A DNA stretch of 13,992 bases from Clostridia bacterium (GCA_017462505.1 JAFTQY010000029.1:1-13992), one strand, 5' to 3'; positions 1 to 6,790 are shown, numbered from the stretch's first letter. Notes: a model not told the origin generated them from the letters alone. Numbers and translations: made by a program.

Positions 1-33
1 GAGCTTTCCGATCGGCTCGATAAAAATATCCAT
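1..33 (-). CDS. recR: Recombination protein RecR (5' end only)
   Basis: Only the first 11 codons are in the window, reading MDIFIEPIGKL on the minus strand. This matches the usual RecR N-terminus, where an EPIxKLI segment precedes the helix-hairpin-helix. RecR acts with RecF and RecO in loading RecA at gaps during recombinational repair. The ATG lies 3 bases after the ybaB stop, and a GGGGG run about 12 bases upstream, inside the ybaB end, may serve as a weak ribosome binding site. The position after dnaX and ybaB is the standard bacterial order and carries much of the identification. The zinc finger and Toprim domain lie outside the window. Confidence 0.82.
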   Translation of the reverse strand, partial: MDIFIEPIGKL

Positions 34-36
34 CGG

Positions 37-369
37 TTAGATCATACCCCCAAGCGGGCCCATATCGCCGTATTTGCCCAGCTTTTCTTCGTAGACCTTG
101 TCCGCCTTTGCATAGCCGTCGTTGATCGCCGCCATGATCAAATCTTCCAGGATTTCTACGTCTGTGGGATCGACGATGCTTTCGTCCAACTCGATACCGT
201 TGATGATCTTTTTCGCGTTCATGTACACGACCACCGCCTCGCTCGCCGCCGTGCCGACGATTTCCCAATCGTCCAACAGCTCCGCCGTCTTTTCCATTTC
301 TTCCTGCATCTTCTGCGCTTGACGCATCAGATTTTGCATATTGTTGTTGCCGCCTTTAAATCCAGCCAT
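37..369 (-). CDS. ybaB: YbaB/EbfC family nucleoid-associated protein
   Basis: A 110-residue protein with the family layout: a glycine/asparagine-rich start, a long amphipathic helix (about residues 11-34, QNLMRQAQKMQEEMEKT), a central beta region around VVVYMNAKKIINGIELDES and a C-terminal helix with a glycine/methionine-rich tail. YbaB dimers bind DNA and are thought to shape the nucleoid; the gene is nearly always found between dnaX and recR, as here. The length is normal for the family. The start is supported by GGAGG placed 9 bases before the ATG. It ends 3 bases before recR, so the two are surely cotranscribed. Nothing looks broken. The call is confident; the cellular role is less well defined in this family. 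Confidence 0.95.
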   Translation of the reverse strand: MAGFKGGNNNMQNLMRQAQKMQEEMEKTAELLDDWEIVGTAASEAVVVYMNAKKIINGIELDESIVDPTDVEILEDLIMAAINDGYAKADKVYEEKLGKYGDMGPLGGMI

Positions 370-415
370 TTTCTTTTCCCTCCGATTTTTTCTATCGTAA
401 TTTTAATTTTTTTCG

Positions 416-2185
416 CTATTTTATTTCAACTTTTACGCCGCCGAACGTTTCCTTGATCTCGCCTACGCCCTGCTGAAAGTTGTCGCCCTTTTTGCCGCGC
501 AAACGGATCTCAAATTGTCCGACGCCTACCTCGGTCAACGCCTGTTCTATCAACGCATAATGGTTTTCCTTTTTCAGAGAACGGAACACCGTGTCGCTCG
601 TTGTGTACAGCGCAAACAGCCCACCCTCGTATTCGCATTCCAAATCCATGCAAAGGGTTAAGAGCACGCCGCTCCGCGCGATTTTGCGCAGAGTTCTTAA
701 AAAGCCGCCAAAGGTCGCTTTCGCGTCCCCCGCCGCCACACGGACGGGTTTCGCCGCTTGGGGCTGCGTTTTTTGCGGTTGCTCCGCCTTCGGTGTTTTC
801 GGTGCGTCCGACGGATCAAAGTACGCATACCCGCCCGTCAAGGTTTCGTCGGGCGGTACGTCCGCCTCGGGCGGAATATACAGATCGTCAGGCGCGTATT
901 CCACGCTCGGTTCTTCTTCCGCCGCGGGTTTTTCAACAGGTTTTTCCGCCTTTATCGGCGCGGGAATTTCTGCCGCCGCAGGCGCTACGTCCCCATTCAT
1001 CGCGGACATGCCCCCCGCGTTTGCTACGACTACGCCGTTTGCCAACTTGTCTTCCAGCGCCGCGATCCGTCCAAGCAACGCCTCGATATCATAGTCGGCG
1101 GCGGGCATACTCGCCTTCATTACCGCCGTTTCAAACAAAACTCTGGGCGAGGTGGAATATTTCAGCTCCGTTTCCACCTGCGCAAAAATCTCCGTCACGC
1201 GGAGCAATCTGTGCCCGTCCGTCGCCTTGGCGATCTTCGCCACCTCCGCATACGTTTCGTCGGGTAACGCCAAAATGGCTTGTCCGTCCCGACAGGTCTT
1301 TGCCACCGCGCAAGCGTTGAGGAAATTCAGCGCGTCCTTTAAGAGCATACCTACGCTCTTACCCGCCGCGAGAAAAGTCTCCGTCCGCTCGAACGCGTCG
1401 CCGTTATCGCCGCCAAGCACCGCGCCGCAAAGCTTTGCCACCGCCGAAAAATCGGCGTTTCCAAGCACCGTGTTCACGTCCGCGTACGTCAGCTTACCGC
1501 ACGTATACGATACGCAGATATCCGCCACCGAAAGCATATCGCGCACACTACCCGCGCCCGCGCGGGCGATCGCCGAAATTGCCTCGGGCTCGTATGTTTT
1601 GCCGATGCTGTCGAACACGTGGCGCAATCTCGCCTCCAAGTCCGCCTGCGGGATCAGCTTGAAATCAAAGCGCATACACCGCGAAAGAATGGTTGCGGGA
1701 ATTTTTTGCGACTCTGTCGTCGCCAAGACGAACACCGCGTGCGCAGGCGGTTCTTCCAACGTTTTCAAAAGAGCGTTGAACGCGCCCGGCGAAAGCATGT
1801 GGACTTCGTCGATGATATATACTTTGTATTTGCCTGCCACGGGGGGGTATTGCACCTTTTCGCGCAGGTCGCGCATTTCGTCCACGCCGTTGTTGGACGC
1901 CGCGTCGATTTCCGTAATGTCGAGATTAGACGGGTCTTTGAGCGCCTTGCACGCCGCGCATTTCCCGCAAGCCGAGCCGTCTACGGGCGACAGGCAATTG
2001 ATCGACGCCGCAAAAATTTTGGCGATACTCGTTTTCCCCGTGCCGCGCGGACCGCAAAAGAGATAAGCATGCCCGATCCTGCCCGTTTCGATCTGATTTT
2101 TTAACACCGTGACGATATGCTCTTGGCGCACCACGTCGCTAAGCGTGGTCGGTCGGAACATACGGTACAACGCCAGATATGCCAT
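416..2185 (-). CDS. dnaX: DNA polymerase III subunit gamma/tau
   Basis: A 589-residue clamp-loader ATPase. Visible motifs are Walker A GPRGTGKT (residues 45-52), a four-cysteine zinc module (C64, C73, C76, C79), Walker B VYIIDEVH (122-129) and the SRC motif (168-170) that supplies an arginine finger to the neighbouring subunit. Residues up to about 365 form the AAA+ and collar domains. About 385-485 is a low-complexity linker rich in alanine, proline and glutamate, and the last 100 residues form a folded tail as in tau. DnaX loads the beta clamp and couples the polymerases at the fork. AAAGGAG stands 6 bases before the ATG. It follows sigH after 41 bases and precedes ybaB by 46. I found no convincing slippery site in the linker, so a single product is likely. 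Confidence 0.97.
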   Translation of the reverse strand: MAYLALYRMFRPTTLSDVVRQEHIVTVLKNQIETGRIGHAYLFCGPRGTGKTSIAKIFAASINCLSPVDGSACGKCAACKALKDPSNLDITEIDAASNNGVDEMRDLREKVQYPPVAGKYKVYIIDEVHMLSPGAFNALLKTLEEPPAHAVFVLATTESQKIPATILSRCMRFDFKLIPQADLEARLRHVFDSIGKTYEPEAISAIARAGAGSVRDMLSVADICVSYTCGKLTYADVNTVLGNADFSAVAKLCGAVLGGDNGDAFERTETFLAAGKSVGMLLKDALNFLNACAVAKTCRDGQAILALPDETYAEVAKIAKATDGHRLLRVTEIFAQVETELKYSTSPRVLFETAVMKASMPAADYDIEALLGRIAALEDKLANGVVVANAGGMSAMNGDVAPAAAEIPAPIKAEKPVEKPAAEEEPSVEYAPDDLYIPPEADVPPDETLTGGYAYFDPSDAPKTPKAEQPQKTQPQAAKPVRVAAGDAKATFGGFLRTLRKIARSGVLLTLCMDLECEYEGGLFALYTTSDTVFRSLKKENHYALIEQALTEVGVGQFEIRLRGKKGDNFQQGVGEIKETFGGVKVEIK

Positions 2186-2226
2186 ACTTTTTCTCCTTTG
2201 TTTTCTTCGACTTTTTATATTTTTGG

Positions 2227-2805
2227 TTATTTCTTAAACACTTCTTGCAGTTTGCGTTTACTGCGCTGAATGGCGTTGTCCACGCTCTTGGCGGGTTTGC
2301 CCGTCGCCTCGCAGATCTCTGCACAGGACATGCCGTCCACGTACATAGTCGTCACCTTAAACTCGAAATCGGACAAGGCTTTGCTCATCTTTTGACGGAG
2401 CTCCCGTCGATCGTCGCGCAAGATCATCGCGTCCTCGGGGGATACCGCCACGTCCGTAGCCAGCTCCAACCCGTACGGGGTCAAACCGTAATTTAACGGG
2501 GCGTTTTTCTTTCGAGCCGCGCTCTTTACCGCGTCGATAATACGCCGCGACACGCAAAGATAGGCAAAATTTTTAAAGCTGCTACTGTCCGCGCCCGATT
2601 TATAATCCTCGACGGCGTGATACAGCCCGATCATGCCCTCTTGTATCAAATCCTCCGTCTCGCCGCCCACCAGAAAAAATCCGCGCGCCACGCCGCGAAC
2701 AAGCCCCGAATGGCGCAACATCAGCGTTTCCGTTGCCTGCTTGTCCCCCAATCGCGAAAGCTCTACCAGCTGTTCGTCCGATTTTTCCGTGTAGATAGTT
2801 TGCAT
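2227..2805 (-). CDS. sigH: SigH/Spo0H-type RNA polymerase sigma factor
   Basis: A 192-residue sigma-70 family protein. Region 2 spans about residues 27-100 and includes EDLIQEGMIGLYHAVEDY (51-68, core binding) and the FKNFAYLCVSRRIIDAVKSA segment that recognises the -10 element. Region 4 (about 139-190) contains the helix-turn-helix CAEICEATGKPAKSVDNAIQ. In wording and length it resembles Bacillus Spo0H more than ECF sigmas, and its place right after rlmB matches the Bacillus order mrnC-rlmB-yacP-sigH. SigH in Bacillus drives early sporulation and competence genes; whether that holds here is inference. The ribosome binding site (GCGGGA) is weak. It lacks the roughly 25 N-terminal residues of the Bacillus protein. 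The neighbours usually found after it (rpmG, secE, nusG) are replaced by dnaX. Confidence 0.86.
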   Translation of the reverse strand: MQTIYTEKSDEQLVELSRLGDKQATETLMLRHSGLVRGVARGFFLVGGETEDLIQEGMIGLYHAVEDYKSGADSSSFKNFAYLCVSRRIIDAVKSAARKKNAPLNYGLTPYGLELATDVAVSPEDAMILRDDRRELRQKMSKALSDFEFKVTTMYVDGMSCAEICEATGKPAKSVDNAIQRSKRKLQEVFKK

Positions 2806-2820
2806 AGTTTTCCCGCTTGC

Positions 2821-3537
2821 TTATAATCTGTTTCGCACCACTTCGTACGCCGCGATCCCCAGCGCGACCGAGGCGTTGAGCGAGTTCACCTTGCCCTGCA
2901 AGGGCAAAGACAGAATTTTATCGCATTTTTCCTTGGTCAAACGCTTTACGCCGCTGTCCTCGCCGCCGACGACAAGCGCCACGTTCCCGTCGAATTTTTC
3001 TTTATAAATATCCTCGCCGCCTGCCTCTAAGGCGTACACCCAGTACCCCGATTTTTGCAATTTTTCCACCGCTTGATTGAGGTTGGGCACTTTCGCGACC
3101 TTCATGTGCTCCGCCGCGCCTGCGGAAATACGGATCACGCTCTCGGTCACCGACGCGCTGCCCGTCTTGGGGATCACCACGCCGTCCGCGCCCGCACATT
3201 CCGCCACACGGATAATACTGCCGAGGTTATGCACGTCCTCAATGCCGTCGCAAAGCACGACAAAGCCGCCCTTTTCGCTCTTTTTCTCGGCGATAATATC
3301 GTCCAAATCGTAATATTCGTAATCGGTCGTGAACGCGATCACGCCTTGGTGGCGTTTGGTTTCGCTCTCCTTATCCAGCACCTTTTTATCCACGAATTGT
3401 ACGCGGATATCCTTCTTGCGCGCCTGCGCGAAAATCAGCCCGAGCGAGCCCTGCGCACCCTTTTCCAACAGGATTTTTTCGATATTTTTATCCGTTTTCA
3501 GCAGTTCGATAACCGCGTTTCTTCCTTCCGTTTTCAT
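2821..3537 (-). CDS. rlmB: RlmB-like 23S rRNA (guanosine-2'-O)-methyltransferase, TrmH/SpoU family
   Basis: A 238-residue SPOUT methyltransferase. The N-terminal substrate-binding domain (about 1-75) starts with the typical EGRNAVIELL. The catalytic domain carries motif 1 NLGSIIR (104-110), motif 2 GGEDSG (191-196) and motif 3 LPLQGKVNSLNASVA (211-225), which forms the trefoil knot that binds S-adenosylmethionine. RlmB methylates a peptidyl-transferase-loop guanosine (G2251 in E. coli numbering); paralogues modify other sites, so the exact target is inferred. The start has AAGGAG 7 bases upstream, lying across the mrnC stop codon. It is 3 bases after mrnC and 15 before sigH. Pairing with Mini-RNase III, a 23S maturation enzyme, fits rRNA work. 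Confidence 0.92.
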   Translation of the reverse strand: MKTEGRNAVIELLKTDKNIEKILLEKGAQGSLGLIFAQARKKDIRVQFVDKKVLDKESETKRHQGVIAFTTDYEYYDLDDIIAEKKSEKGGFVVLCDGIEDVHNLGSIIRVAECAGADGVVIPKTGSASVTESVIRISAGAAEHMKVAKVPNLNQAVEKLQKSGYWVYALEAGGEDIYKEKFDGNVALVVGGEDSGVKRLTKEKCDKILSLPLQGKVNSLNASVALGIAAYEVVRNRL

Positions 3538-3540
3538 GTT

Positions 3541-3987
3541 TTATCTCCTTACGGGCTTGAACGGTTGCGCCGTTTCCGTCCTTTGATATTCCGCGCCGTC
3601 GCTGTTGGCAAGCAGCTCCTTAATCCGTTCCTCGTTGCCCGTCAAATACAGATACCCCAGCACCGCCTCAAAACCCGTCGATCGGTTGTATTCAAGATGG
3701 CTTGCGCTCTTGCTCTTCGTGCCCTTTTTCGCATTTTTTGCGCGGCGGAACACGTCCGTTTCGTCCTCTGTCAAAAGGGGCAACAGCCTGTCCAAAAATT
3801 CGCTTTGACCCTTGGCGGAAACGATACGCGCCGCGGTCTTTTGCAGATCGGAGGACTTTCCGCCCACGTCCAAGGTCAACCGCTCGCGAACGTACAGCGA
3901 ATACACCGTATCCCCCACAAAAGCAAGGGTCACGGCGTTGATTTGCGCCACTTCCGTTTTCGTCAAAACCGTTCTTCCCGTCAGCAT
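3541..3987 (-). CDS. mrnC: Mini-ribonuclease III (MrnC)
   Basis: A 148-residue RNase III catalytic domain without a double-stranded RNA-binding domain. It has NAVTLAFVGDTVYSLYVRE (18-36), with the catalytic Asp at D26, then RIVSAKGQ (54-61), RRAKNAKKG (81-89) and TGFEAVLGYLYL (104-115), with catalytic Glu at E107. Mini-III matures 23S rRNA ends in Bacillus. The reading frame stays open upstream to another ATG at 4059, but a promoter (4019-4047) lies between the two starts, so a transcript from it could not encode the longer form. The family also starts near this residue, and GACGGGGT precedes the chosen ATG. First gene of the operon that runs to recR. Confidence 0.92.
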   Translation of the reverse strand: MLTGRTVLTKTEVAQINAVTLAFVGDTVYSLYVRERLTLDVGGKSSDLQKTAARIVSAKGQSEFLDRLLPLLTEDETDVFRRAKNAKKGTKSKSASHLEYNRSTGFEAVLGYLYLTGNEERIKELLANSDGAEYQRTETAQPFKPVRR

Positions 3988-4018
3988 ATCTACCCCGTCG
4001 CCCGTTTCTAATCGTCTT

Positions 4019-4047
4019 ATTATACCATATCCCGAAAAAAAATACAA
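4019..4047 (-). promoter_or_regulatory. SigA-type promoter of the mrnC-recR operon
   Basis: On the minus strand TTGTAT (4047-4042), a 17-base spacer and a perfect TATAAT (4024-4019), preceded by TGG, which makes an extended -10. The predicted transcript starts near 4012, about 25 bases before the mrnC ATG at 3987. The -35 is poor but the extended -10 compensates. Confidence 0.75.
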
Positions 4048-4084
4048 GCGTTTGGGCAATATTTTTCACGCGTTTGCGTATATC

Positions 4085-4101
4085 TTTCCGCTATGCGGAA
4101 A
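4085..4101. repeat. 17-base palindrome, TTTCCGC-N3-GCGGAAA (copy 1)
   Basis: A perfect 7-base inverted repeat with a TAT centre, in the gap between the cwlD end and the mrnC promoter, about 40 bases upstream of the mrnC -35. It has no T-run on either side, so it is not a terminator. The same arms with a 3-base centre recur at 11402-11418 inside recX. It could be an operator or a small structured repeat; the function is unknown. Confidence 0.5.
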
Positions 4102-4122
4102 CGGAATTTGACCGTCGAACGC

Positions 4123-4139
4123 AAAAACGGGGCGTTTTT
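4123..4139 (-). terminator. Possible weak terminator after cwlD
   Basis: The perfect hairpin AAAAACG-CCC-CGTTTTT on the minus strand begins at the cwlD stop codon. The stem is mostly A-T, so it would be weak, but the 3' arm itself supplies the T-run. It is the only candidate between cwlD and the mrnC promoter. Confidence 0.35.
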
Positions 4140-4846
4140 TAGGCAAGACTGCCCGAAAGATAGTCCATTACCCCCGCCGCGATATGCTCCGCCAGACGGT
4201 TTTTCCAACCGTCGGTGCAAAGCAATTTTTCGTCCTCGGCGTTAGACAAAAAACCGCACTCTACAATCACGGACGGATAGGACGTGCATTGTAGCAAAAA
4301 ATACTCGCCCGCCTTTGCCTCGCGCGGCTTTACCTCCGCCGTTTGATAAAGTTCGTTAAGACATGTCTGTATGCTTTTGCCCAAAAGCGCGCTCCGTTCG
4401 TTGCCCGCGTCGTAAAAGACTTGACCGCCGCGGACCGAGCGCGACGGATAAAAATTTTGATGTATCGAAAGGACGAGGGCAGGCGCGGTTTGTTCGATAA
4501 TTTCCTTACGCTTTGCCATATCCCGCTTTTTAAAGCCCTTCGTCGGCGCACCGTATAAGCCCCCTTCCGTCTTTCTTGTCAGCGTAACGTCAAAGCCCAG
4601 ATCTTCCAGCTTTTCTTTCACGCAGTAGGATATCGCCAAATTGACGTCGCACTCTTTTACCCCCGAATGAATACCGCTAACCCCGCCGTCGATGCCGCCG
4701 TGCCCCGCGTCCACGACGATACGCATGCCCCCGTCGCCAAACGCGCCCACCGCTTGCGGCAAAAACAGCGTTTGCACGCACAAAACCACCGCCGCCGCAA
4801 AGACAGCCGCCACCCCGAATATCCATACAAAAAACAGCTTTTTCAT
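4139..4846 (-). CDS. cwlD: CwlD-like N-acetylmuramoyl-L-alanine amidase (Amidase_3)
   Basis: A 235-residue zinc amidase that cleaves the bond between muramic acid and the stem peptide. An N-terminal hydrophobic segment (residues 4-31, with KK before it) is a signal anchor or signal peptide, so the enzyme acts outside the membrane. The catalytic domain has VVDAGHGGIDGG with zinc ligand H49, E65 in SGVKECD, H129 in LSIHQN and the catalytic Glu in VIVECGFLSN (E196). Length and layout fit CwlD, which in Bacillus makes muramic-delta-lactam in the spore cortex; a vegetative amidase of the same family is the alternative. AGGA lies 8 bases before the ATG. It stands alone between the terminator at 4911-4946 and the mrnC promoter. 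No wall-binding repeat is present. Confidence 0.85.
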   Translation of the reverse strand: MKKLFFVWIFGVAAVFAAAVVLCVQTLFLPQAVGAFGDGGMRIVVDAGHGGIDGGVSGIHSGVKECDVNLAISYCVKEKLEDLGFDVTLTRKTEGGLYGAPTKGFKKRDMAKRKEIIEQTAPALVLSIHQNFYPSRSVRGGQVFYDAGNERSALLGKSIQTCLNELYQTAEVKPREAKAGEYFLLQCTSYPSVIVECGFLSNAEDEKLLCTDGWKNRLAEHIAAGVMDYLSGSLA

Positions 4847-4910
4847 ACCGTTATCCTATGTGCAAAACGGACGTTTTATGTCTATTCGTTTCGATACGTC
4901 CCACGCCTTT

Positions 4911-4946
4911 TTAAAAAATTGAGCGGCGCATCTTACGACGCGCCGC
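4911..4946 (-). terminator. Strong intrinsic terminator after the DeoC-like gene
   Basis: On the minus strand the stem GCGGCGCGTC / GATGCGCCGC (10 pairs, one G-U) closes a GTAA loop of the stable GNRA type, followed by TCAATTTTTT. It starts 8 bases after the stop of the DeoC-like gene and should isolate it from cwlD downstream. Confidence 0.9.
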
Positions 4947-4954
4947 CTATACGC

Positions 4955-5860
4955 TTACAAAAATTTCAGTTCCGTCCCCTCCAAACGACACTCGTAATCG
5001 TTTTCCTTTTCGCGCTCGGTTTTCGGCGCGCCGCTTGGTTCTGCCTTCTGCTCTGTTTTTTGTTCTATCCTTTGCTCCGCCTTGGCGGTTTCCAACACCT
5101 CGCATTTCTCAGAAACTTCTTCCTTTTTCAATTCGTTTGCAAGGTTGGGAAAGGCGATCTTTTCCACTTCTTTCAGCCATTCCGTCTGAATTTCTTCCAC
5201 GCGGTCGGTCACGATCCGTTCTACGCCCGCCCCCGCCATTTTTTTGTATTCGGCGAGCGTTTCCACCCCGAATACCTCCAAACGGCATTTGCCCGACAAG
5301 CCCGATCTTATCCGCTCGCACCCGTCGTATAAAGGCACGGACAGATAATCCACGCCCACGTCCGAGCAGATTTTCGACACCCGCGCCAAGCGTTCGGGCG
5401 AACAGCGTTTATCCAGCCGCGCTTTCAGCACCGCCTTGCCCGCTACTCGTCGCAAGCGTTTCAATTCCTTGCGGATACCGCCGTAACGACATTCCGCCAG
5501 CATAGACGGCGAGATCGCCACCGTCAGCTCCTTCGCCTTTAATTTAAGGGCGCACTTTGCCTCGTACGCCTTGACCTTGGAGAGCGTTTCGCCGTCGCCG
5601 CCGATGATACAATCCACCCTGATCCCGCTCGCCGTCACCCACGGGCGAACGTATTCGAGCGCGGACGGGGTCATACGCACCGCCGCCTGACGGTATTTCA
5701 CCGCGCGGTCGCATATCTTTTTCGCCTCGCCGTTGTCGGTTAGCACCCCCTCCGATTTCAGCATCGCGCTACGGATATCCGCACGCTTTCTCTGCTTTTT
5801 ATATTCGCAATATTCCGCGGCCTCCTTGGTCGATATCACCACGCCGTCCTTGTTTGGCAT
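4955..5860 (-). CDS. DeoC-fold (deoxyribose-phosphate aldolase-like) protein, probably not an active aldolase
   Basis: 301 residues from the chosen ATG. Residues about 60-235 align by eye with DERA aldolases: MTPSALEYV, then CIIGGDGETLSKVKAYEAKCAL (84-105) against the VIGFPxGxxxxxxKxxEAxxA block, then KELTVAISP, KAVLKARLD, GVDYLSVPLYDG (169-180) and FGVETLAEYKKMAGAGVERI. The catalytic residues appear replaced: the Asp of EVDVV is T113, the Schiff-base Lys of FIKTSTG is S174, and the Lys of FKPAGG falls near L194. A charged tail rich in Lys, Glu and Gln (about 240-290) follows. The start has AAAGG 7 bases upstream; in-frame starts at 5908 (ATG) and 6043 (GTG) have none at a usable distance. 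Expressed alone, with its own terminator. Function unknown. Confidence 0.7.
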   Translation of the reverse strand: MPNKDGVVISTKEAAEYCEYKKQRKRADIRSAMLKSEGVLTDNGEAKKICDRAVKYRQAAVRMTPSALEYVRPWVTASGIRVDCIIGGDGETLSKVKAYEAKCALKLKAKELTVAISPSMLAECRYGGIRKELKRLRRVAGKAVLKARLDKRCSPERLARVSKICSDVGVDYLSVPLYDGCERIRSGLSGKCRLEVFGVETLAEYKKMAGAGVERIVTDRVEEIQTEWLKEVEKIAFPNLANELKKEEVSEKCEVLETAKAEQRIEQKTEQKAEPSGAPKTEREKENDYECRLEGTELKFL

Positions 5861-5990
5861 AGCCGCGCCTTTCGTAAGTTCGTTTTGAGTTTCCTGTTTG
5901 CTTTCCATGGCTTGATTATGCGACAAAACTTTCCCGTTTATTCCATTTTTTTCTATTTTATGATAACACGCGGCAGGTATACTGTTGCCC
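5861..5990. other. Divergent intergenic region between the DeoC-like and small membrane protein genes
   Basis: 130 bases that must hold both start regions. A TATACT at 5978-5983 could be a plus-strand -10, but no matching -35 is present at 16-18 bases. On the minus strand TAAAAT (5960-5955) is a possible -10, also without a clear -35. Neither promoter is firm. Confidence 0.4.
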
Positions 5991-6296
5991 ATGGAATGCT
6001 TATTATCACAAAATTTTCTTTTTTCGCAGGCTTTGCTCGCCACCTTTTTTCAGGGCTTTGGCGGTATTCTTTTGTTGTTCGCGCTCTGTTTTTTCGGCGT
6101 GCATATTGCCAAAATTATCGTGCGCGGCTGGCGCATATACGACGGAGCGACGGAAAGTAAGCCGCCCGAAAAACCGCCCGAGCAAAAAACGGAAAATAAA
6201 CAAACGCCGCCCGAACCGATCTATTATATCGTAGAAAAAAAGCGTCGCCGTAGCAAAGCCAGCTACGGCGACCCCAAAGAAATACGTTTTAAATAA
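5991..6296 (+). CDS. Small single-pass membrane protein of unknown function
   Basis: 101 residues. Residues about 14-39 are a hydrophobic segment (FLFSQALL, then ILLLFALCFFGVHIAKII), followed by VRGWRIYDG, a proline/lysine/glutamate-rich linker (about 53-75) and a basic tail with YYIVEKKRRRSKASYGDPKE. The tail is the most specific part and looks constrained; I do not recognise the family. The positive charge after the helix suggests N-out, C-in, with the tail in the cytoplasm. The start could be TTG at 5985 (AGG 7 bases before it) or this ATG; two residues differ. The tail codons contain an 11-base inverted repeat that forms a terminator on the other strand. Not a shadow: nothing on the minus strand here encodes a plausible protein, and the composition is typical of a membrane protein. 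Confidence 0.7.
   Translation: MECLLSQNFLFSQALLATFFQGFGGILLLFALCFFGVHIAKIIVRGWRIYDGATESKPPEKPPEQKTENKQTPPEPIYYIVEKKRRRSKASYGDPKEIRFK
6235..6272 (-). terminator. Second rsfS-operon terminator, inside the convergent gene
   Basis: On the minus strand GTCGCCGTAGC, a 7-base loop and GCTACGGCGAC form a perfect 11-pair stem (6272-6244), followed by GC and seven Ts (6241-6235). It lies wholly within the 3' coding part of the plus-strand membrane protein gene. It is a textbook terminator for transcription leaving rsfS, about 108 bases past the rsfS stop. Confidence 0.85.
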
Positions 6297-6340
6297 AATA
6301 AATGTTAAACGACTTGCGCGCAAAAGGGCAAAACCGCGCC

Positions 6341-6365
6341 AAAAAAACGCGGTATTTGCATACCG
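6341..6365 (-). terminator. First rsfS-operon terminator
   Basis: On the minus strand CGGTAT-GCAA-ATACCG (6-pair stem, GNRA-type loop), then CG and seven Ts (6347-6341). It begins 15 bases after the rsfS stop. The stem is short, which may explain the stronger backup at 6235-6272. The overlapping plus-strand pair ACCGCG/CGCGGT (6333-6353) is a much weaker candidate for the opposite gene. Confidence 0.75.
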
Positions 6366-6379
6366 TAGCCGCCTTTTGC

Positions 6380-6766
6380 TTATTCCGCGCTAACCAAATC
6401 GCCCGTTTTATCGTCGAAACGGGCAAAATTTTCACCGTCTTTCCACAGCCTTTCGAGGTGGTAGAACAGGCGGGTTTCGTCGTTGAAAATATGCACGATC
6501 ACGTCCCCGTAATCGATAACCGCCCATCTGCCGTCGCGCACGCCCTCCGTACGGGTAGGCACAAGCCCCAAATTCTTTTCCACGAGCTCTTCCACACGCT
6601 CGCCCATCGCGCGGATCTGCGGCGCGTTGCTACCGCTTGCGATCACGAAATAATCGCAAAGGTCCGTCTTTTCGCGCACGTACAGCACGACGATATCCTT
6701 ACCGAGCTTGTCCGAAAGCGCCTTACATACTTCGATTGCCACAACTTTACTGGTGATTTCCGCCAT
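6380..6766 (-). CDS. rsfS: Ribosomal silencing factor RsfS
   Basis: A 128-residue protein of the RsfS/Iojap family. Its marks are the helix with CKALSDKLGKDIVVLYV (14-30), the TDLCDYFVIASGSNAPQIRA core (34-53) and WAVIDYGDVIVHIF (81-94), ending in FYHLERLW. RsfS binds ribosomal protein uL14 and blocks joining of the subunits when nutrients are short. The ATG follows AAGGAG by 6 bases. It comes 24 bases after the NadD-YqeK gene, the same nadD-yqeK-rsfS order as in Bacillus, and two terminators follow. Full length and intact. Confidence 0.95.
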   Translation of the reverse strand: MAEITSKVVAIEVCKALSDKLGKDIVVLYVREKTDLCDYFVIASGSNAPQIRAMGERVEELVEKNLGLVPTRTEGVRDGRWAVIDYGDVIVHIFNDETRLFYHLERLWKDGENFARFDDKTGDLVSAE

Positions 6767-6790
6767 AGATTTCTCCTTGTCTATTCAATA

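Noticed and set aside
1680..1710. Run of six As in dnaX (minus strand) as a programmed frameshift site for making gamma.
   Set aside because: It lies in the AAA+ domain before the SRC motif, so a shift there would destroy the ATPase; no stimulating stem was seen near it.
1152..2066. Plus-strand open frame of 304 codons antisense to dnaX.
   Set aside because: It mirrors the codon bias of dnaX, whose AAA+ motifs are certain; the translation is Ser/Ala-rich with no recognisable domain.
2186..2226. SRP RNA gene next to dnaX, as in Bacillus.
   Set aside because: Only 41 bases lie between sigH and dnaX, with no long hairpin.
3055..4011. Plus-strand open frame of 318 codons antisense to rlmB and mrnC.
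   Set aside because: It spans two real genes and their junction; Arg/His-rich shadow composition.
5861..6043. Longer N-terminus for the DeoC-like protein from ATG 5908 or GTG 6043.
   Set aside because: No usable Shine-Dalgarno at either, the extra residues look unlike the family, and the GTG form would overlap the divergent membrane protein gene.
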